Part shown: in pieces, positions 17,509 through 26,782 of the stretch
Layout: each line of letters opens with the position of its first letter
Position numbering within the stretch: the stretch's first letter is position 1
NCBI GenBank assembly: GCA_019113395.1
Contig: DXHL01000007.1
Span: 1-60,404 of the forward strand
Direction: 5' to 3'
DNA: 60,404 nt
Source of the DNA: Candidatus Rikenella faecigallinarum
GTDB taxonomy: Bacteria > Bacteroidota > Bacteroidia > Bacteroidales > Rikenellaceae
Translations under genes and position numbers: made by a program
The notes under the pieces: generated by a model
The model's input: the letters and a program-made list of their open reading frames with translations, nothing else
Database searches by the model: none
What the model was told of the DNA's origin: nothing

Positions 17509-17541
17509 ACAGAGGAATCTTCTTATCAAAGATTCCTCTGT
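17509..17541 (-). terminator. terminator of purC
   Basis: Perfect 13-bp arms (17509-17521, 17529-17541) around a 7-base loop. Read on the minus strand it is followed by TTTTTGTTT. It lies 35 bases beyond the purC stop. Confidence 0.85.
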
Positions 17542-17575
17542 CCAAATAGCAGAAAGAGCTGCCCAAAATACCCCA

Positions 17576-18538
17576 TTACAATCGGGCCAGCATATTCTTT
17601 ACGTTGTTTTCAATACGTTCCTGAATAGCCGCCTCAGAGTCAGCCGCAGCACCACGGTCGAAGGTCTCGCCCGTAATATGCTCGTAGAGTTCAATATAGC
17701 GTTCACTGACACTATCCACAAAGGCATCGGTCAGTTCCGGCATCACATCGCCCTTGCGCCCCTGGAAGTTGTGTTCCATAAGCCATTCGCGTACAAACTC
17801 TTTCGAGAGTTGGCGTTGCTGTTCTCCCTTGTCAAAGCGTTCCTGGTAGCCGTCGGCATAGAAGTAACGCGAGCTGTCCGGGGTATGTACTTCGTCAATC
17901 AGGTAGATTTCACCGTCTTTCTTACCGAACTCGTATTTCGTATCCACCAGAATCAGACCATGTTTGGCCGCAATCTCCGTTCCGCGTTCGAAGAGTTGCA
18001 TGGCATACTTTTCAAGCAGGGCATAATCTTCGGCCGATACCAGTCCCTGACGGATAATCTCCTCTTTCGAGATATTTTCGTCGTGGAGCCCCAGTTCGGC
18101 TTTGGTGGTCGGGGTGATAATGGGTTTTTCGAACTTTTGGTGTTCGCGCATTCCCTCGGGCAGCGGAATACCGCAGATGGAGCGTGCCCCGGCCTTATAG
18201 TCCCGCCACGAGCTGCCGGTGAGGTATCCGCGGACAATCATTTCGACGGCAAAGGGTTCACATTTATGCCCCACGGTCACCATCGGGTCGGGCGAAGCAA
18301 TTTTCCAATTCGGGCAAATATCAGTCGTCGCATCCAGCGCCTTGGCCGCAATCTGGTTCAGGACCTGTCCTTTGAAAGGGATTCCCTTGGGCAACACCAC
18401 GTCAAATGCTGAGATACGGTCCGTTACGACCATGACCAGGTATTTGTCGTCGATGTTATATACGTCGCGTACTTTGCCTTCGTACAAAGACTTCTGACCG
18501 TCGAAGTGCATGTCGGTCTTTACCAATGCTTTCGCCAT
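17576..18538 (-). CDS. purC: SAICAR synthase
   Basis: 320-residue phosphoribosylaminoimidazole-succinocarboxamide synthase of purine synthesis. It joins CAIR and aspartate with ATP. The N-terminal [21 protein letters not shown] block, [23 protein letters not shown], the [13 protein letters not shown] motif and [11 protein letters not shown] with [12 protein letters not shown] are all family signatures. The length is that of the Bacteroidota form. It is last in a minus-strand run after phoH (34 bases) and an outer-membrane barrel gene. Confidence 0.97.
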   Translation of the reverse strand: MAKALVKTDMHFDGQKSLYEGKVRDVYNIDDKYLVMVVTDRISAFDVVLPKGIPFKGQVLNQIAAKALDATTDICPNWKIASPDPMVTVGHKCEPFAVEMIVRGYLTGSSWRDYKAGARSICGIPLPEGMREHQKFEKPIITPTTKAELGLHDENISKEEIIRQGLVSAEDYALLEKYAMQLFERGTEIAAKHGLILVDTKYEFGKKDGEIYLIDEVHTPDSSRYFYADGYQERFDKGEQQRQLSKEFVREWLMEHNFQGRKGDVMPELTDAFVDSVSERYIELYEHITGETFDRGAAADSEAAIQERIENNVKNMLARL

Positions 18539-18572
18539 AATGCTGTAAGAGTTTTATGTAAACTACGTTTTG

Positions 18573-19583
18573 TTAGTGTATTGAATGCTTTTCAAAGGCC
18601 TGAACAATATGTCCCACCAACTCGTGTCGGACAATATCCTTTCGGTCAAACTCCACCACGGCAATTCCCTTGATTTTCCGCAGCATCTCGACAGCAGGCA
18701 TCAAGCCGGAATCACCCTTGTTCGGGAGATCGATTTGGGTAATGTCGCCCGTGACGATAAATTTGGCATTGCGCCCCATGCGCGTGAGGAACATTTTGAT
18801 TTGAGAGAGAATCGTATTCTGCGCCTCGTCCAGAATCACAAAGGCGTTGTCGAGGGTTCGTCCGCGCATATAGGCCAACGGTGCAATCTGTACGATTCCT
18901 TCCGTCATGTAGTCCTGGAGTTTTTTCGGGGGAATCATATCATTCAGGGCATCGTACAGGGGTTGCAGATAAGGGTCCAGTTTCTCTTTCATGTCCCCGG
19001 GCAGAAATCCCAGTTTCTCGCCCGCTTCTACGGCCGGGCGAGTCAGGATAATCCGCTTCACCTCGCGGTTTTTCAATGCCCGCACAGCCAGCGCAATAGC
19101 CGTATAGGTCTTCCCGCTCCCTGCCGGTCCCACGGCAAACAGCAGGTCGTTCTTATCATAGAGTTCTACCAGTTTCCGCTGGTTCGGGGTCCGCGCCCGC
19201 ACAATGTTCCCGTTGTTCCCGTACACAATCACATCTTCCGCCCCACTCCCCTCTTCGTTTTGTTCTCCGTTTGGGGGATGCTTGCCGCTTTTCTCTGCTA
19301 CGGCTCCCGAGGTTGTCCGCAGGTGAGTCGGCGTATCGAATATCTGGTCCACCACCTGTGGCGAAAGATGTCCGTAACGCTTATAATATCGCAGCAATTC
19401 ACCCAACCGCTCCTCGAAACGCGCTATCCGTTCGTCCGAGCCCAAAAGTTTCAGCGTACCGCCTCGTGCCACGATTTTCAACTCGGGGAACTTCCCCGTC
19501 AGCGAGTTGAAGTTGGCGTTTGCGGGTCCGTAGAACTCTACCGGGTCAATGAGTTCGCCGAGGTCGATGATTTTTTCACCCAT
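18573..19583 (-). CDS. phoH: PhoH-family ATPase
   Basis: 336 residues. An N-terminal KH-like region (about 1-110) precedes a linker rich in Gly, Glu and Asn. The PhoH nucleotide-binding domain then has Walker A GPAGSGKT, ILTRPAVEAGEKLGFLPGD, Walker B AFVILDEAQN and MFLTRMGRNAKFIVTGDITQIDLP. PhoH-like proteins are cytoplasmic ATPases linked to RNA metabolism and ribosome maturation. It lies 39 bases after the outer-membrane barrel gene and 34 bases before purC on the same strand. Confidence 0.95.
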   Translation of the reverse strand: MGEKIIDLGELIDPVEFYGPANANFNSLTGKFPELKIVARGGTLKLLGSDERIARFEERLGELLRYYKRYGHLSPQVVDQIFDTPTHLRTTSGAVAEKSGKHPPNGEQNEEGSGAEDVIVYGNNGNIVRARTPNQRKLVELYDKNDLLFAVGPAGSGKTYTAIALAVRALKNREVKRIILTRPAVEAGEKLGFLPGDMKEKLDPYLQPLYDALNDMIPPKKLQDYMTEGIVQIAPLAYMRGRTLDNAFVILDEAQNTILSQIKMFLTRMGRNAKFIVTGDITQIDLPNKGDSGLMPAVEMLRKIKGIAVVEFDRKDIVRHELVGHIVQAFEKHSIH

Positions 19584-19622
19584 GGAATCGGAGTCCGTAT
19601 AAATGGTTCGGTTAGCAATGCA

Positions 19623-20261
19623 TTATTTAATCAACATATAGCCCAGTGAAATGGCAACCTTTTGTTCATTGACCTTGAGATTGGGAATCGAGACAGAGGT
19701 CACCCCGCCATCCGTAATATTGGTAAAGTTACCGCAATAGCGGGCATCAATGGTCAGTCGCCCGAGGTCAAGCCCGATACCGGCCTGATAGCCGAGTACA
19801 AAATTTTGGAGTCTCGGTGCCACCTTAGCCTCCTGTGTTCCCGCATTGAGCACTTCGTCCATCGGGAAACGGAACGAAGGTCCCACCATCAGACGGACAA
19901 TCGAGAATTTCCACCCGACCAGCACCGGCACTTCAATCCAGTTGGAGCGGATTTTGAGTTGGTCGCCATACTCTCCGCCGCCTCCGTTCGAAGCATCGAT
20001 GGGGAAGGTTCCTGTCGTACGGCTGTAGACGATTTCGGGTTGAAGCAGAAAGCCCAAAGGCAAACGGACACGGGTTTGGAAACCAAACTCGAAACCGGGC
20101 TTTGTACTGCTGTGGTCGTAGTTAGCCGAATTGTTAAACGTGTATTTCAGTTCCGAACTGTTGATAAGCAGCCCGCCTTTCAGCCCTAATTGAAAAATGG
20201 ATTGCGCCTGTACCGTGGCCAGACTGCTCAGAAGAATCAGCGTAAAGAAGATTTTTTTCAT
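19623..20261 (-). CDS. outer-membrane beta-barrel protein (PorT-like)
   Basis: 212 residues. Signal peptide about 1-19 ending in VQAQ. The mature part has alternating polar and hydrophobic stretches typical of 8-strand barrels (GLKGGLLINSSEL, FEFGFQTRVRLPLGFLLQPEIVY, NWIEVPVLVGWKF), and it ends in a hydrophobic strand. These match the OmpX/PorT-like barrel family common in Bacteroidota. No enzymatic motif. A -7 box lies 86 bases upstream at 20347-20354, and phoH and purC follow within 40 bases each. Confidence 0.85.
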   Translation of the reverse strand: MKKIFFTLILLSSLATVQAQSIFQLGLKGGLLINSSELKYTFNNSANYDHSSTKPGFEFGFQTRVRLPLGFLLQPEIVYSRTTGTFPIDASNGGGGEYGDQLKIRSNWIEVPVLVGWKFSIVRLMVGPSFRFPMDEVLNAGTQEAKVAPRLQNFVLGYQAGIGLDLGRLTIDARYCGNFTNITDGGVTSVSIPNLKVNEQKVAISLGYMLIK

Positions 20262-20346
20262 TTGAAATCAAATTAGCGTAAAACAGCCCCGTGAGAGAGG
20301 GTTACATCCGCCACAGGCACTCTTAACGCGGAGTAGAACCGCAGAA

Positions 20347-20354
20347 CAAAGATA
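20347..20354 (-). promoter_or_regulatory. -7 box TATCTTTG for the barrel-phoH-purC run
   Basis: The complement of 20347-20354 is TATCTTTG, an exact -7 element. It lies between the cls stop codon and the barrel gene, 86 bases upstream of the start. Confidence 0.55.
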
Positions 20355-20367
20355 CTCCATTTTTCCT

Positions 20368-21813
20368 TTACAACAACGGGCTGAACAATCGCGCCACGGA
20401 CTCTTTGAAGAGTTCCACCCGCGAACGATTTGCCCAACGGCGTCGTGTGAGGCGTTCACACCCTTCGAGGTCATGCAGGAAGCGCAGTTCGATACGGTCG
20501 GTCACCTCCCGGTCATACATCAGTGCCGTCACCTCGAAGTTGTCCTCAAAGCTGCGATTGTCCATATTGGCCGTACCAATCGAGCTGAAGTGGCTGTCGA
20601 TGGTCATGATTTTGCTGTGGTTGAAGCCTTCGGTGTAGAGATAGACTTTGATACGGGCTTCGAGCAGCTCGGTGATATAGGAGCGTGAGGCCCAGTAGAC
20701 GATTTTGCTGTCGGAGCGAGAGGGGAGCATGATGCGAACATCGACTCCGCTCAGGGCCGCCACCTTGAGAGCCGTTAGGAGCGACTCACCCGGCATAAAG
20801 TACGGGGTGGAGATGTAGATATGGTCCACGGCCTTGGTAATGGCCGCGAAATAGGCCTGCATGATGGTGGCCCAGTCGGAGTCAGGGCCTGAGGTAGCAA
20901 TCTGCACCGCGGTATTCCCTACCACATTATCCCGCACGGCGAGGTACTTCTCTTTGTCCTGCAGCTGAATACCTGTGGCAAAATACCAGTCTGTGAGAAA
21001 GGTAAGCTGCAGCATGTGTACGGCTGTCCCTTCAATCTTCAGGTGGGTATCTCTCCAAGGGCCGTATTTGGTGCCGTGGAGGTATCGGTCGGCAATGTTC
21101 AAGCCGCCCGTGTACCCCACCTCTCCGTCGATAACGACAATTTTACGGTGGTTGCGGTAGTTGATTTTGCTGGTTAGCCAGGGGAAGACGACCGGCATAA
21201 AGCAGTGTACCTGCACACCGGCTTCGCGCAGCGAACGGATAAAACTGCGTTTGAGATTCCAGCTCCCCACGTCGTCGTAGATGAAACGCACCTCGACCCC
21301 AGCCCGCGCCTTCTCCTTGAGGATTTCGGCAATTTCACCTCCGAGGGTATCGTTTTCAAAGATGTAGTATTCGAGGTGGATAAACGACCGGGCCTGACGA
21401 AGCGCCTCGATAAGCGACGTAAAGGTCTGTTCTCCGTCGTTGAGCACCTCCAGACGATTGTTCGTGGTCAGAAGGGATTTACTGTTGTTGAGCAGCAGGG
21501 TAATAATCTCCCGGTTGTCGGTCACTTCGGGATTCGAGAAGTTGTCGATTTCTCGCAACTGTTTGTAGCTGAGGAGTTCGAACTGTTTGAGGTCTTTAAT
21601 CTCTTTACGATTGAAGATTTTTTGTTTTCGGTAGTCCTGTCCGAAAAAGACGAAGAGCCCAAGTCCGATAAAGGGCAAGAGGACGACGACGGCAATCCAC
21701 GAGAGTGCCCGCACCGGGTCACGCCGTTCGTGAAGGACGGTGAAAACCGTCGCAATCACCAGCAGGAAGTAGAATACCAGCAGGCCGTAGATGACGATGC
21801 TCCAGATGTCCAT
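20368..21813 (-). CDS. cls: cardiolipin synthase
   Basis: 481-residue phospholipase-D-type enzyme that condenses phosphatidylglycerol into cardiolipin at the inner membrane. Two N-terminal membrane segments (about 5-27 and 38-59) are followed by two HKD motifs: HRKIVVIDGEVGYTGG and HSKIMTIDSHFSSIGTANMD. Length is standard. A gap of 106 bases with its own -7 box separates it from the downstream barrel gene, so it is probably a single-gene unit. Confidence 0.96.
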   Translation of the reverse strand: MDIWSIVIYGLLVFYFLLVIATVFTVLHERRDPVRALSWIAVVVLLPFIGLGLFVFFGQDYRKQKIFNRKEIKDLKQFELLSYKQLREIDNFSNPEVTDNREIITLLLNNSKSLLTTNNRLEVLNDGEQTFTSLIEALRQARSFIHLEYYIFENDTLGGEIAEILKEKARAGVEVRFIYDDVGSWNLKRSFIRSLREAGVQVHCFMPVVFPWLTSKINYRNHRKIVVIDGEVGYTGGLNIADRYLHGTKYGPWRDTHLKIEGTAVHMLQLTFLTDWYFATGIQLQDKEKYLAVRDNVVGNTAVQIATSGPDSDWATIMQAYFAAITKAVDHIYISTPYFMPGESLLTALKVAALSGVDVRIMLPSRSDSKIVYWASRSYITELLEARIKVYLYTEGFNHSKIMTIDSHFSSIGTANMDNRSFEDNFEVTALMYDREVTDRIELRFLHDLEGCERLTRRRWANRSRVELFKESVARLFSPLL

Positions 21814-21955
21814 GTACGCTAAGGTACGGATTTTTCAGCCCGAATATACATCCTGCTCGAAAAATAGGGACAAAAAGAGCCTTTCGCCCTACCCCTCTCC
21901 ATCAACAACCGCACGAGGAGCCGCATTGTCGCCACACAGCCCCTTTCCTCGTGGA

Positions 21956-22663
21956 TTATGCTTCATGCGCATCGCGGTACTTGTACCCCACCCCTTTGAC
22001 CGTCACAATGTAGTCGGCACCGATTTTTTCGCGGAGTTTTCGGATGTGGACGTCGATGGTCCGCTCCCCGACCACCACGTCATCCCCCCAGACGGCCGTA
22101 AAGATTTCGTCCCGCAGGAAGACTTTCCCGGGTTTGGAGTAGAGCAAGGCGAGCAGTTCGAACATTTTGCGAGGGAGGACAATCTCCTCGCCGTTTTTCA
22201 CCACCAGGTATCGTTCCCGGTCGATAATCAGGGAGCGTTTCTCCTGTTCGGCATCGGGAGCCTCAGTGGCGGAAGCGGCTGCGGCTCCGCTGTCCACCCG
22301 TTTCAACAATGCCCGAATACGGCTCACCAGCACATTCGGACGCACGGGTTTGGTGATGTAATCATCCGCTCCGGCGTCGAAGCCCGCCACCTGCGAATAA
22401 TCTTCGGCCCGCGCCGTCAGGAAAGCAATCACGGCATCTTCGGTCTGCGGCATCTTGCGCAGCTGCCGACAGGTCTCCATCCCGTCCATGTTGGGCATCA
22501 TCACATCGAGCAGCACCAGATGAGGCGATACTTCGGCCGCCCGTTTCAAGGCCTCGAGCCCATCCGAAGCCGTATAGACATCGTATCCCTCTTTTTTGAG
22601 ATTGTAACGGATAAATTCCACAATATCCGCTTCGTCGTCCACAATCAGTATTCGGTAATTCAT
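21956..22663 (-). CDS. OmpR/PhoB-type response regulator (orphan)
   Basis: 235 residues from the start at 22663 (MNYRILIVDDEADIVEF); a longer frame exists upstream but lacks family similarity. The receiver domain has the acidic pair DDE, the phospho-acceptor in LLDVMMPNMDG and lysine in TKPVRP. An Ala/Glu-rich linker leads to a winged-helix domain ending in RTIDVHIRKLREKIGADYIVTVKGVGYKY. No histidine kinase is adjacent: upstream is a divergent small gene and cls lies downstream. The target set is unknown. Confidence 0.94.
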   Translation of the reverse strand: MNYRILIVDDEADIVEFIRYNLKKEGYDVYTASDGLEALKRAAEVSPHLVLLDVMMPNMDGMETCRQLRKMPQTEDAVIAFLTARAEDYSQVAGFDAGADDYITKPVRPNVLVSRIRALLKRVDSGAAAASATEAPDAEQEKRSLIIDRERYLVVKNGEEIVLPRKMFELLALLYSKPGKVFLRDEIFTAVWGDDVVVGERTIDVHIRKLREKIGADYIVTVKGVGYKYRDAHEA

Positions 22664-22753
22664 TCTTTTGTCCGATATTTGCAGTGTAAAGCGTCGTGCG
22701 GCAGCAGATTCGGAACAAACGCCTCCTGCGGTCGCCAATGTGAATACAAGTTT

Positions 22754-22777
22754 AAGGTATTCTTATCGAAATACCTT
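22754..22777. promoter_or_regulatory. inverted repeat between divergent genes
   Basis: 8-bp arms (22754-22761, 22770-22777) with an 8-base spacer in the 147-base gap between the response regulator and the small helical protein gene. A near -7 sequence TACCTTTT at 22772-22779 overlaps the right arm. It could be an operator, perhaps for the response regulator itself; this is inference. Confidence 0.35.
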
Positions 22778-22810
22778 TTCAGGGGTCGATTTTTTAACGG
22801 AAAGTTAATC

Positions 22811-23119
22811 ATGAACAGCACCATGAACCTGTTGCTGCGCGCGGCTATCGCAGCAGCGGCTAGCGACCGCGAGAAATTCGTGGACAAAGTGAGTTCGATT
22901 ATCGAAGAGCGCGCGGGCACTTCGCCCGAAACGGCTCAGCAGCTGGCCGGCGGGGTGAATCAGTTGGTGGATATGCTGGACCAGCATCTCTTTTTCGAGC
23001 AGCTTTCGTCGATGGGTGGCGGTTCGGGCGACACGCAGCGTCTGGAAGAGAAAATCGACCGCCTGACAACCGCCATCGACCAATTGAATGCCAATCTTGA
23101 AAAGATAATCGGACGATGA
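22811..23119 (+). CDS. small helical protein coupled to the UbiB-like kinase
   Basis: 102 residues, all predicted helix. An Ala-rich amphipathic N-terminus (LLLRAAIAAAASDREKFVDKVSSIIEE) leads through a Gly/Ser hinge (SMGGGSGD) to a C-terminal coiled coil from RLEEKIDRLTTAIDQLNANL. A second in-frame ATG at 22823 is possible. I do not recognise the family. The shape resembles phasin or UbiK-like small proteins that pair with lipid-associated factors. Its stop overlaps the ATG of the kinase gene by 4 bases (ATGA), so the two products are made together and may interact. Confidence 0.75.
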   Translation: MNSTMNLLLRAAIAAAASDREKFVDKVSSIIEERAGTSPETAQQLAGGVNQLVDMLDQHLFFEQLSSMGGGSGDTQRLEEKIDRLTTAIDQLNANLEKIIGR

Positions 23120-24762
23120 AAGTCACGAATTTATACGTCGGCTACCTGAAAATCAGCCGTGCGGCGGAGATTGCAGGGATTGTGTTTCGTCAGGGGTTCG
23201 ACGAGCTGATAGCCCACACGTGGATAGGCCGTCACATCCGCAAACGGCGCATACGCCACGCCAAACCTGTCTATACGACTGAAGAGCGGCTGCGCCTGAC
23301 CATCGAAGACCTCGGGCCGACTTATATTAAGTTCGGACAGATTCTGGCCGACCGTCCCGATGTGGTTTCGGAGCGTTTCCGCAACGAGCTCAAGAAACTC
23401 CAGTCCACTGCCCTCCCCTTTGACGACCAGCTGGCCCGCACCCTGATTGAGGACGAGCTGGGGGCACCCATTGACAAGGTTTTCGCCACCTTTGACCCGA
23501 CCTGCATGGCATCGGCCTCGATTGGACAGGTCTACGGCGCTACGCTGATGGACGGGTCGCCCGTGATTGTCAAGATACGCCGTCCGAAAATCGAACAGAA
23601 AATCAAGCTCGACCTCTACCTGATGCGCTACCTGGCTGCGAAGCTGGCCAAGAACTATCCGGAGCTGGCCGCAATCAACGTGGTGGGCGTAGTGGATGAT
23701 TTCGGGGAGAGCATCATCCGGGAGTTGGATTACAACAACGAAGCGGGCAACATTATCCGCTTTCGGCAAATGTTCGAAGAGGACCCGACGGTCTATATTC
23801 CCCGGGTGTATGAAGAGTACACCACCAGCCGTCTGCTGGTGATGGAGCGTATCACGGGGATAACGCCCGACGACCCGATTATCCTGAAAGCCAACGGCCT
23901 CGACACCCAGCAAATCGCACTGAACGGAGCCCATGCGCTGTTGAAGATGATTCTGCGTCACGGCTTTTTCCACGCCGACCCGCATGCCGGCAATCTGTTT
24001 ATTCTGCCGAACAATGTCATCGGATTCATTGACTTCGGGATGGTGGGCATTCTCACCCCGCGCGAAATGACCTTCCTGGCCAACATTTCACTCGGTATGG
24101 TGCGCCGCGACGCCACGATGATTGCCGATGCCCTAATAACGCTGTGCCACGTGCGTTTCTTCAAGCAACGCGACGAGCTGATTTTCAGCCTCCAGCAGAT
24201 GACCTCGCAGTACAGCCATGTGCCGATTGACAAGCTGGACTATGCCGGCATGATTCAGCAGTGCATCAACCTCATTACCAAATATTCGCTCCAGATACCG
24301 AACGGCATTTTCATGCTGGTCAAATCGCTGGCCACCATTCAGAAAGTGGCCGAAAATCTGGACCCCGACATACCCTTTACCCCGCTCATCACCCCCTATG
24401 CCAAGGATGTGATACTGCAACGTTTCGCCCCGCGCCATTTGGCCGGCGAACTGTATCAGGCTTTGAAGAACTATGCCAACCTGGCCCTGACCCTACCCAA
24501 CGACGTAAGCGAAATCCTCTACAAACTCAAACAGGGCGAGATTCGTCACAACATCCGTTTCGAGAACAGCGAGATGCTCCAAAAAGCGGTTCGCAACGTC
24601 GGTTTCCGCATGGCCTATGCCATTATTCTGGTGGGGCTGTTTATCGGTTCGGTGCTGCTTATCAACAGCCGTTCGGACCTCTCGTACGCCAAGTTTCTGT
24701 TGTGGGCTTCATCCATCCTGATTTTCATTCTTATCCTCAAGTGGATGTTCCGCAGAAAATAG
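23116..24762 (+). CDS. ABC1/UbiB-family atypical kinase (AarF-like)
   Basis: 548 residues. The family signature K72-F-G-Q75 replaces the normal glycine-loop chemistry, and the Ala-rich loop ASASIGQV is at 132-139. HADPHAGN at 286-293 and DFGMV at 306-310 are the catalytic and metal loops. Two hydrophobic helices at the extreme C-terminus anchor it to the membrane. In ubiquinone producers UbiB supports quinone synthesis; an anaerobic Bacteroidota would more likely make menaquinone, so a role in isoprenoid-lipid handling is inferred. Translationally coupled to the upstream small protein. Confidence 0.93.
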   Translation: MKVTNLYVGYLKISRAAEIAGIVFRQGFDELIAHTWIGRHIRKRRIRHAKPVYTTEERLRLTIEDLGPTYIKFGQILADRPDVVSERFRNELKKLQSTALPFDDQLARTLIEDELGAPIDKVFATFDPTCMASASIGQVYGATLMDGSPVIVKIRRPKIEQKIKLDLYLMRYLAAKLAKNYPELAAINVVGVVDDFGESIIRELDYNNEAGNIIRFRQMFEEDPTVYIPRVYEEYTTSRLLVMERITGITPDDPIILKANGLDTQQIALNGAHALLKMILRHGFFHADPHAGNLFILPNNVIGFIDFGMVGILTPREMTFLANISLGMVRRDATMIADALITLCHVRFFKQRDELIFSLQQMTSQYSHVPIDKLDYAGMIQQCINLITKYSLQIPNGIFMLVKSLATIQKVAENLDPDIPFTPLITPYAKDVILQRFAPRHLAGELYQALKNYANLALTLPNDVSEILYKLKQGEIRHNIRFENSEMLQKAVRNVGFRMAYAIILVGLFIGSVLLINSRSDLSYAKFLLWASSILIFILILKWMFRRK

Positions 24763-24802
24763 ATTCTCCTCACCCCGAAAGCAAGGACCCCAAAACACAC
24801 GC

Positions 24803-25690
24803 ATGGAAAACGCCAAATTCACCATACTCATTCCCACGTGGAATAACCTGGAGTACCTTAAACTCTGCGTCCGCAGCATCCGCGAAAACTCCACTTTTCC
24901 GCACCAGATTCTCATTCATGTAAATGAAGGTACGGACGGCACATTGGAGTGGGTGCGCGAGTCCCATATCGAGCATACGCATTCCGACCAGAATATCGGC
25001 ATCTGTTGGGCCCTGAACGGCCTGCGGCCGCTGGTGAAGACAGACTACATCCTGTACATGAACGACGACATGTACGTGCTGCCGGGATGGGATGCCGTAT
25101 TGTGGGAAGAAATCGAGCGCATCGGTCACAACCGTTTCTTCCTCTCCTCCACTCTGCTGCAACCCCGCCCGTTCTACTGCAAAAGCGTCATTGCTCCGGC
25201 CGACTTCGGGCAAACGGTAGCCGAGTTTCGAGAATCGGAACTGCTGGAACACTACCGCGACTTTGCGCACGGCGACTGGTGCGGCGCCACATGGCCACCG
25301 AACGTGGTACATCGCGACCTGTGGGACCTGGTCGGCGGGTACAGCGTGGAACTGTCGCCCGGGATGTATTCGGACCCCGACTTTTCGGCCAAACTGTGGA
25401 TGGCGGGCGTACGGATTTTCAAAGGGTTGGGCGCAAGCCGCGTCTACCACTTTGAATCACGCTCAACAGGGCGCGTGGTCAAAAACAAGGGGAGCCGTCA
25501 ATTCCTGCACAAGTGGGGCATCACCTCGGCCTCGTTTGTCAATAATCTGCTCAAACGCGGAGCACCGTATGAAGCGGCAGCACACCCCATCAATATGCGC
25601 AAGTTACGCAAGGACTGCCTGCGCAGCCACCTGAAACGCATAGCCACCTCGGTGAAGTCGCTCGGGTTTGCCCGCAATCTGTGGGAATAA
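24803..25690 (+). CDS. family-2 glycosyltransferase
   Basis: 295 residues of GT-A fold. It begins FTILIPTWNNLEYLKLCVRS, with a nucleotide-sugar metal site in YMNDDMYVLPGW (the DXD-like NDD). The acceptor region includes HGDWCGATWPPNVVHRD and GGYSVELSPGMYSDPDF. No membrane segment. It probably adds a sugar to a surface polysaccharide or glycoprotein; donor and acceptor are unknown. It lies 40 bases after the UbiB-like gene and 28 bases before a second GT2 gene. Confidence 0.9.
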   Translation: MENAKFTILIPTWNNLEYLKLCVRSIRENSTFPHQILIHVNEGTDGTLEWVRESHIEHTHSDQNIGICWALNGLRPLVKTDYILYMNDDMYVLPGWDAVLWEEIERIGHNRFFLSSTLLQPRPFYCKSVIAPADFGQTVAEFRESELLEHYRDFAHGDWCGATWPPNVVHRDLWDLVGGYSVELSPGMYSDPDFSAKLWMAGVRIFKGLGASRVYHFESRSTGRVVKNKGSRQFLHKWGITSASFVNNLLKRGAPYEAAAHPINMRKLRKDCLRSHLKRIATSVKSLGFARNLWE

Positions 25691-25718
25691 TCTCATTTCA
25701 GCACAATTAGCTCCTCAC

Positions 25719-26780
25719 ATGGAAGCCACCTTCTCCCTGATACCCGATATGCAACCGCTGGTCAGCGTCGTCGTTCCGGCCTACAACATTGCCGACTACT
25801 TGCCCGCCTGCCTCGATTCTTTGCTGCGACAAAGCTACAAGAATCTGGAAATTATCGTCATAGACGACGGCAGCCGCGACGCAACGGGCGAAATATTGGA
25901 CCGTTATGCCGCTCGTGACCCGCGTATTCGCGCCGTGCACCAACCCAACAGTGGGGTGATGACGGCACGTAAAAAGGCTTTGGAGTTGGCATCGGGTACG
26001 TACGTGTGCTTTGTGGATGGAGACGATTACCTGCCGGACCAGGCCATCGAGACCCTCTGCCGCACCGCCATCAGCACACAGGCCGATATCGTTTGCGGCG
26101 ATTACTATCGGGTTACGGCGGACTACTGCGTGGAGGTTCACAGCCGCCAAACGCAGCCTGAACGGGGATTGGAGTTTCTGAAAGGCCTGCTGGCACTACA
26201 CACGGACGGTTTCCTGTGGGGAAAACTCTACCGCCGCCCGCTGTTTGACCAACTGGATTACAGCCGTCCCTTGCAGTATGCTGAAGACCTCTATATCAAC
26301 GTGCAGGCAGCCTGCCGGCAACCTGCGGTGGTTCACATTCCGCAATGCGTCTACTGCTATGTGCGGCGGGCAGGGTCGCTCAGCAGCCACACCATGTCGA
26401 TTGATTTCCACATTCGGTTTGCCGAACAGGTCAATCACTATCTGCAAGACCATCTGTCAGCCGAAGCATACAGTGAGGTGCAGCCGTGGTTTGTGCTGAT
26501 GAAACTCTATTTCTACAACATGTATGTGGGCAAGAGTTCCCACACCTGGATTGGAGACAACCCTTACGTACAGCAGTTGTATGCCGAATTATCCGAGCCT
26601 GCGGTTCAGCGGCTGTACCGTGCCGGCTATACCGCGTCTCAACGGGCCATATTGAATTTGAACCGTCACCGCGGAACGGTATGGATGGGGAAAGTGCTAA
26701 CCACCGTACTCCGCATCCGTCAGAGCATCCTGAAGCGGATAAAGGGGCTGTCCCAAAAAGGGAAGAAGTACGCCGCCTAA
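25719..26780 (+). CDS. family-2 glycosyltransferase
   Basis: 353 residues from the start at 25719; an in-frame ATG at 25749 (MQPLVSVVVPAYN) is an equally good alternative. Classic GT2 motifs are VSVVVPAYNIADYLPACLDSLLRQSY, the IDDGSRDATGEIL segment and the DXD site FVDGDDYL. The second half is helix-rich and carries a basic C-terminus. It is convergent with the ubiA-like gene, with only 2 bases between the stop codons and no terminator seen. Together with the preceding GT2 it may form a small glycan-assembly pair. Confidence 0.9.
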   Translation: MEATFSLIPDMQPLVSVVVPAYNIADYLPACLDSLLRQSYKNLEIIVIDDGSRDATGEILDRYAARDPRIRAVHQPNSGVMTARKKALELASGTYVCFVDGDDYLPDQAIETLCRTAISTQADIVCGDYYRVTADYCVEVHSRQTQPERGLEFLKGLLALHTDGFLWGKLYRRPLFDQLDYSRPLQYAEDLYINVQAACRQPAVVHIPQCVYCYVRRAGSLSSHTMSIDFHIRFAEQVNHYLQDHLSAEAYSEVQPWFVLMKLYFYNMYVGKSSHTWIGDNPYVQQLYAELSEPAVQRLYRAGYTASQRAILNLNRHRGTVWMGKVLTTVLRIRQSILKRIKGLSQKGKKYAA

Positions 26781-26782
26781 AA

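Noticed and set aside
22664-22738. N-terminal extension of the response regulator
   Set aside because: The extra 25 residues show no family similarity, and the receiver domain begins normally at the ATG at 22663.
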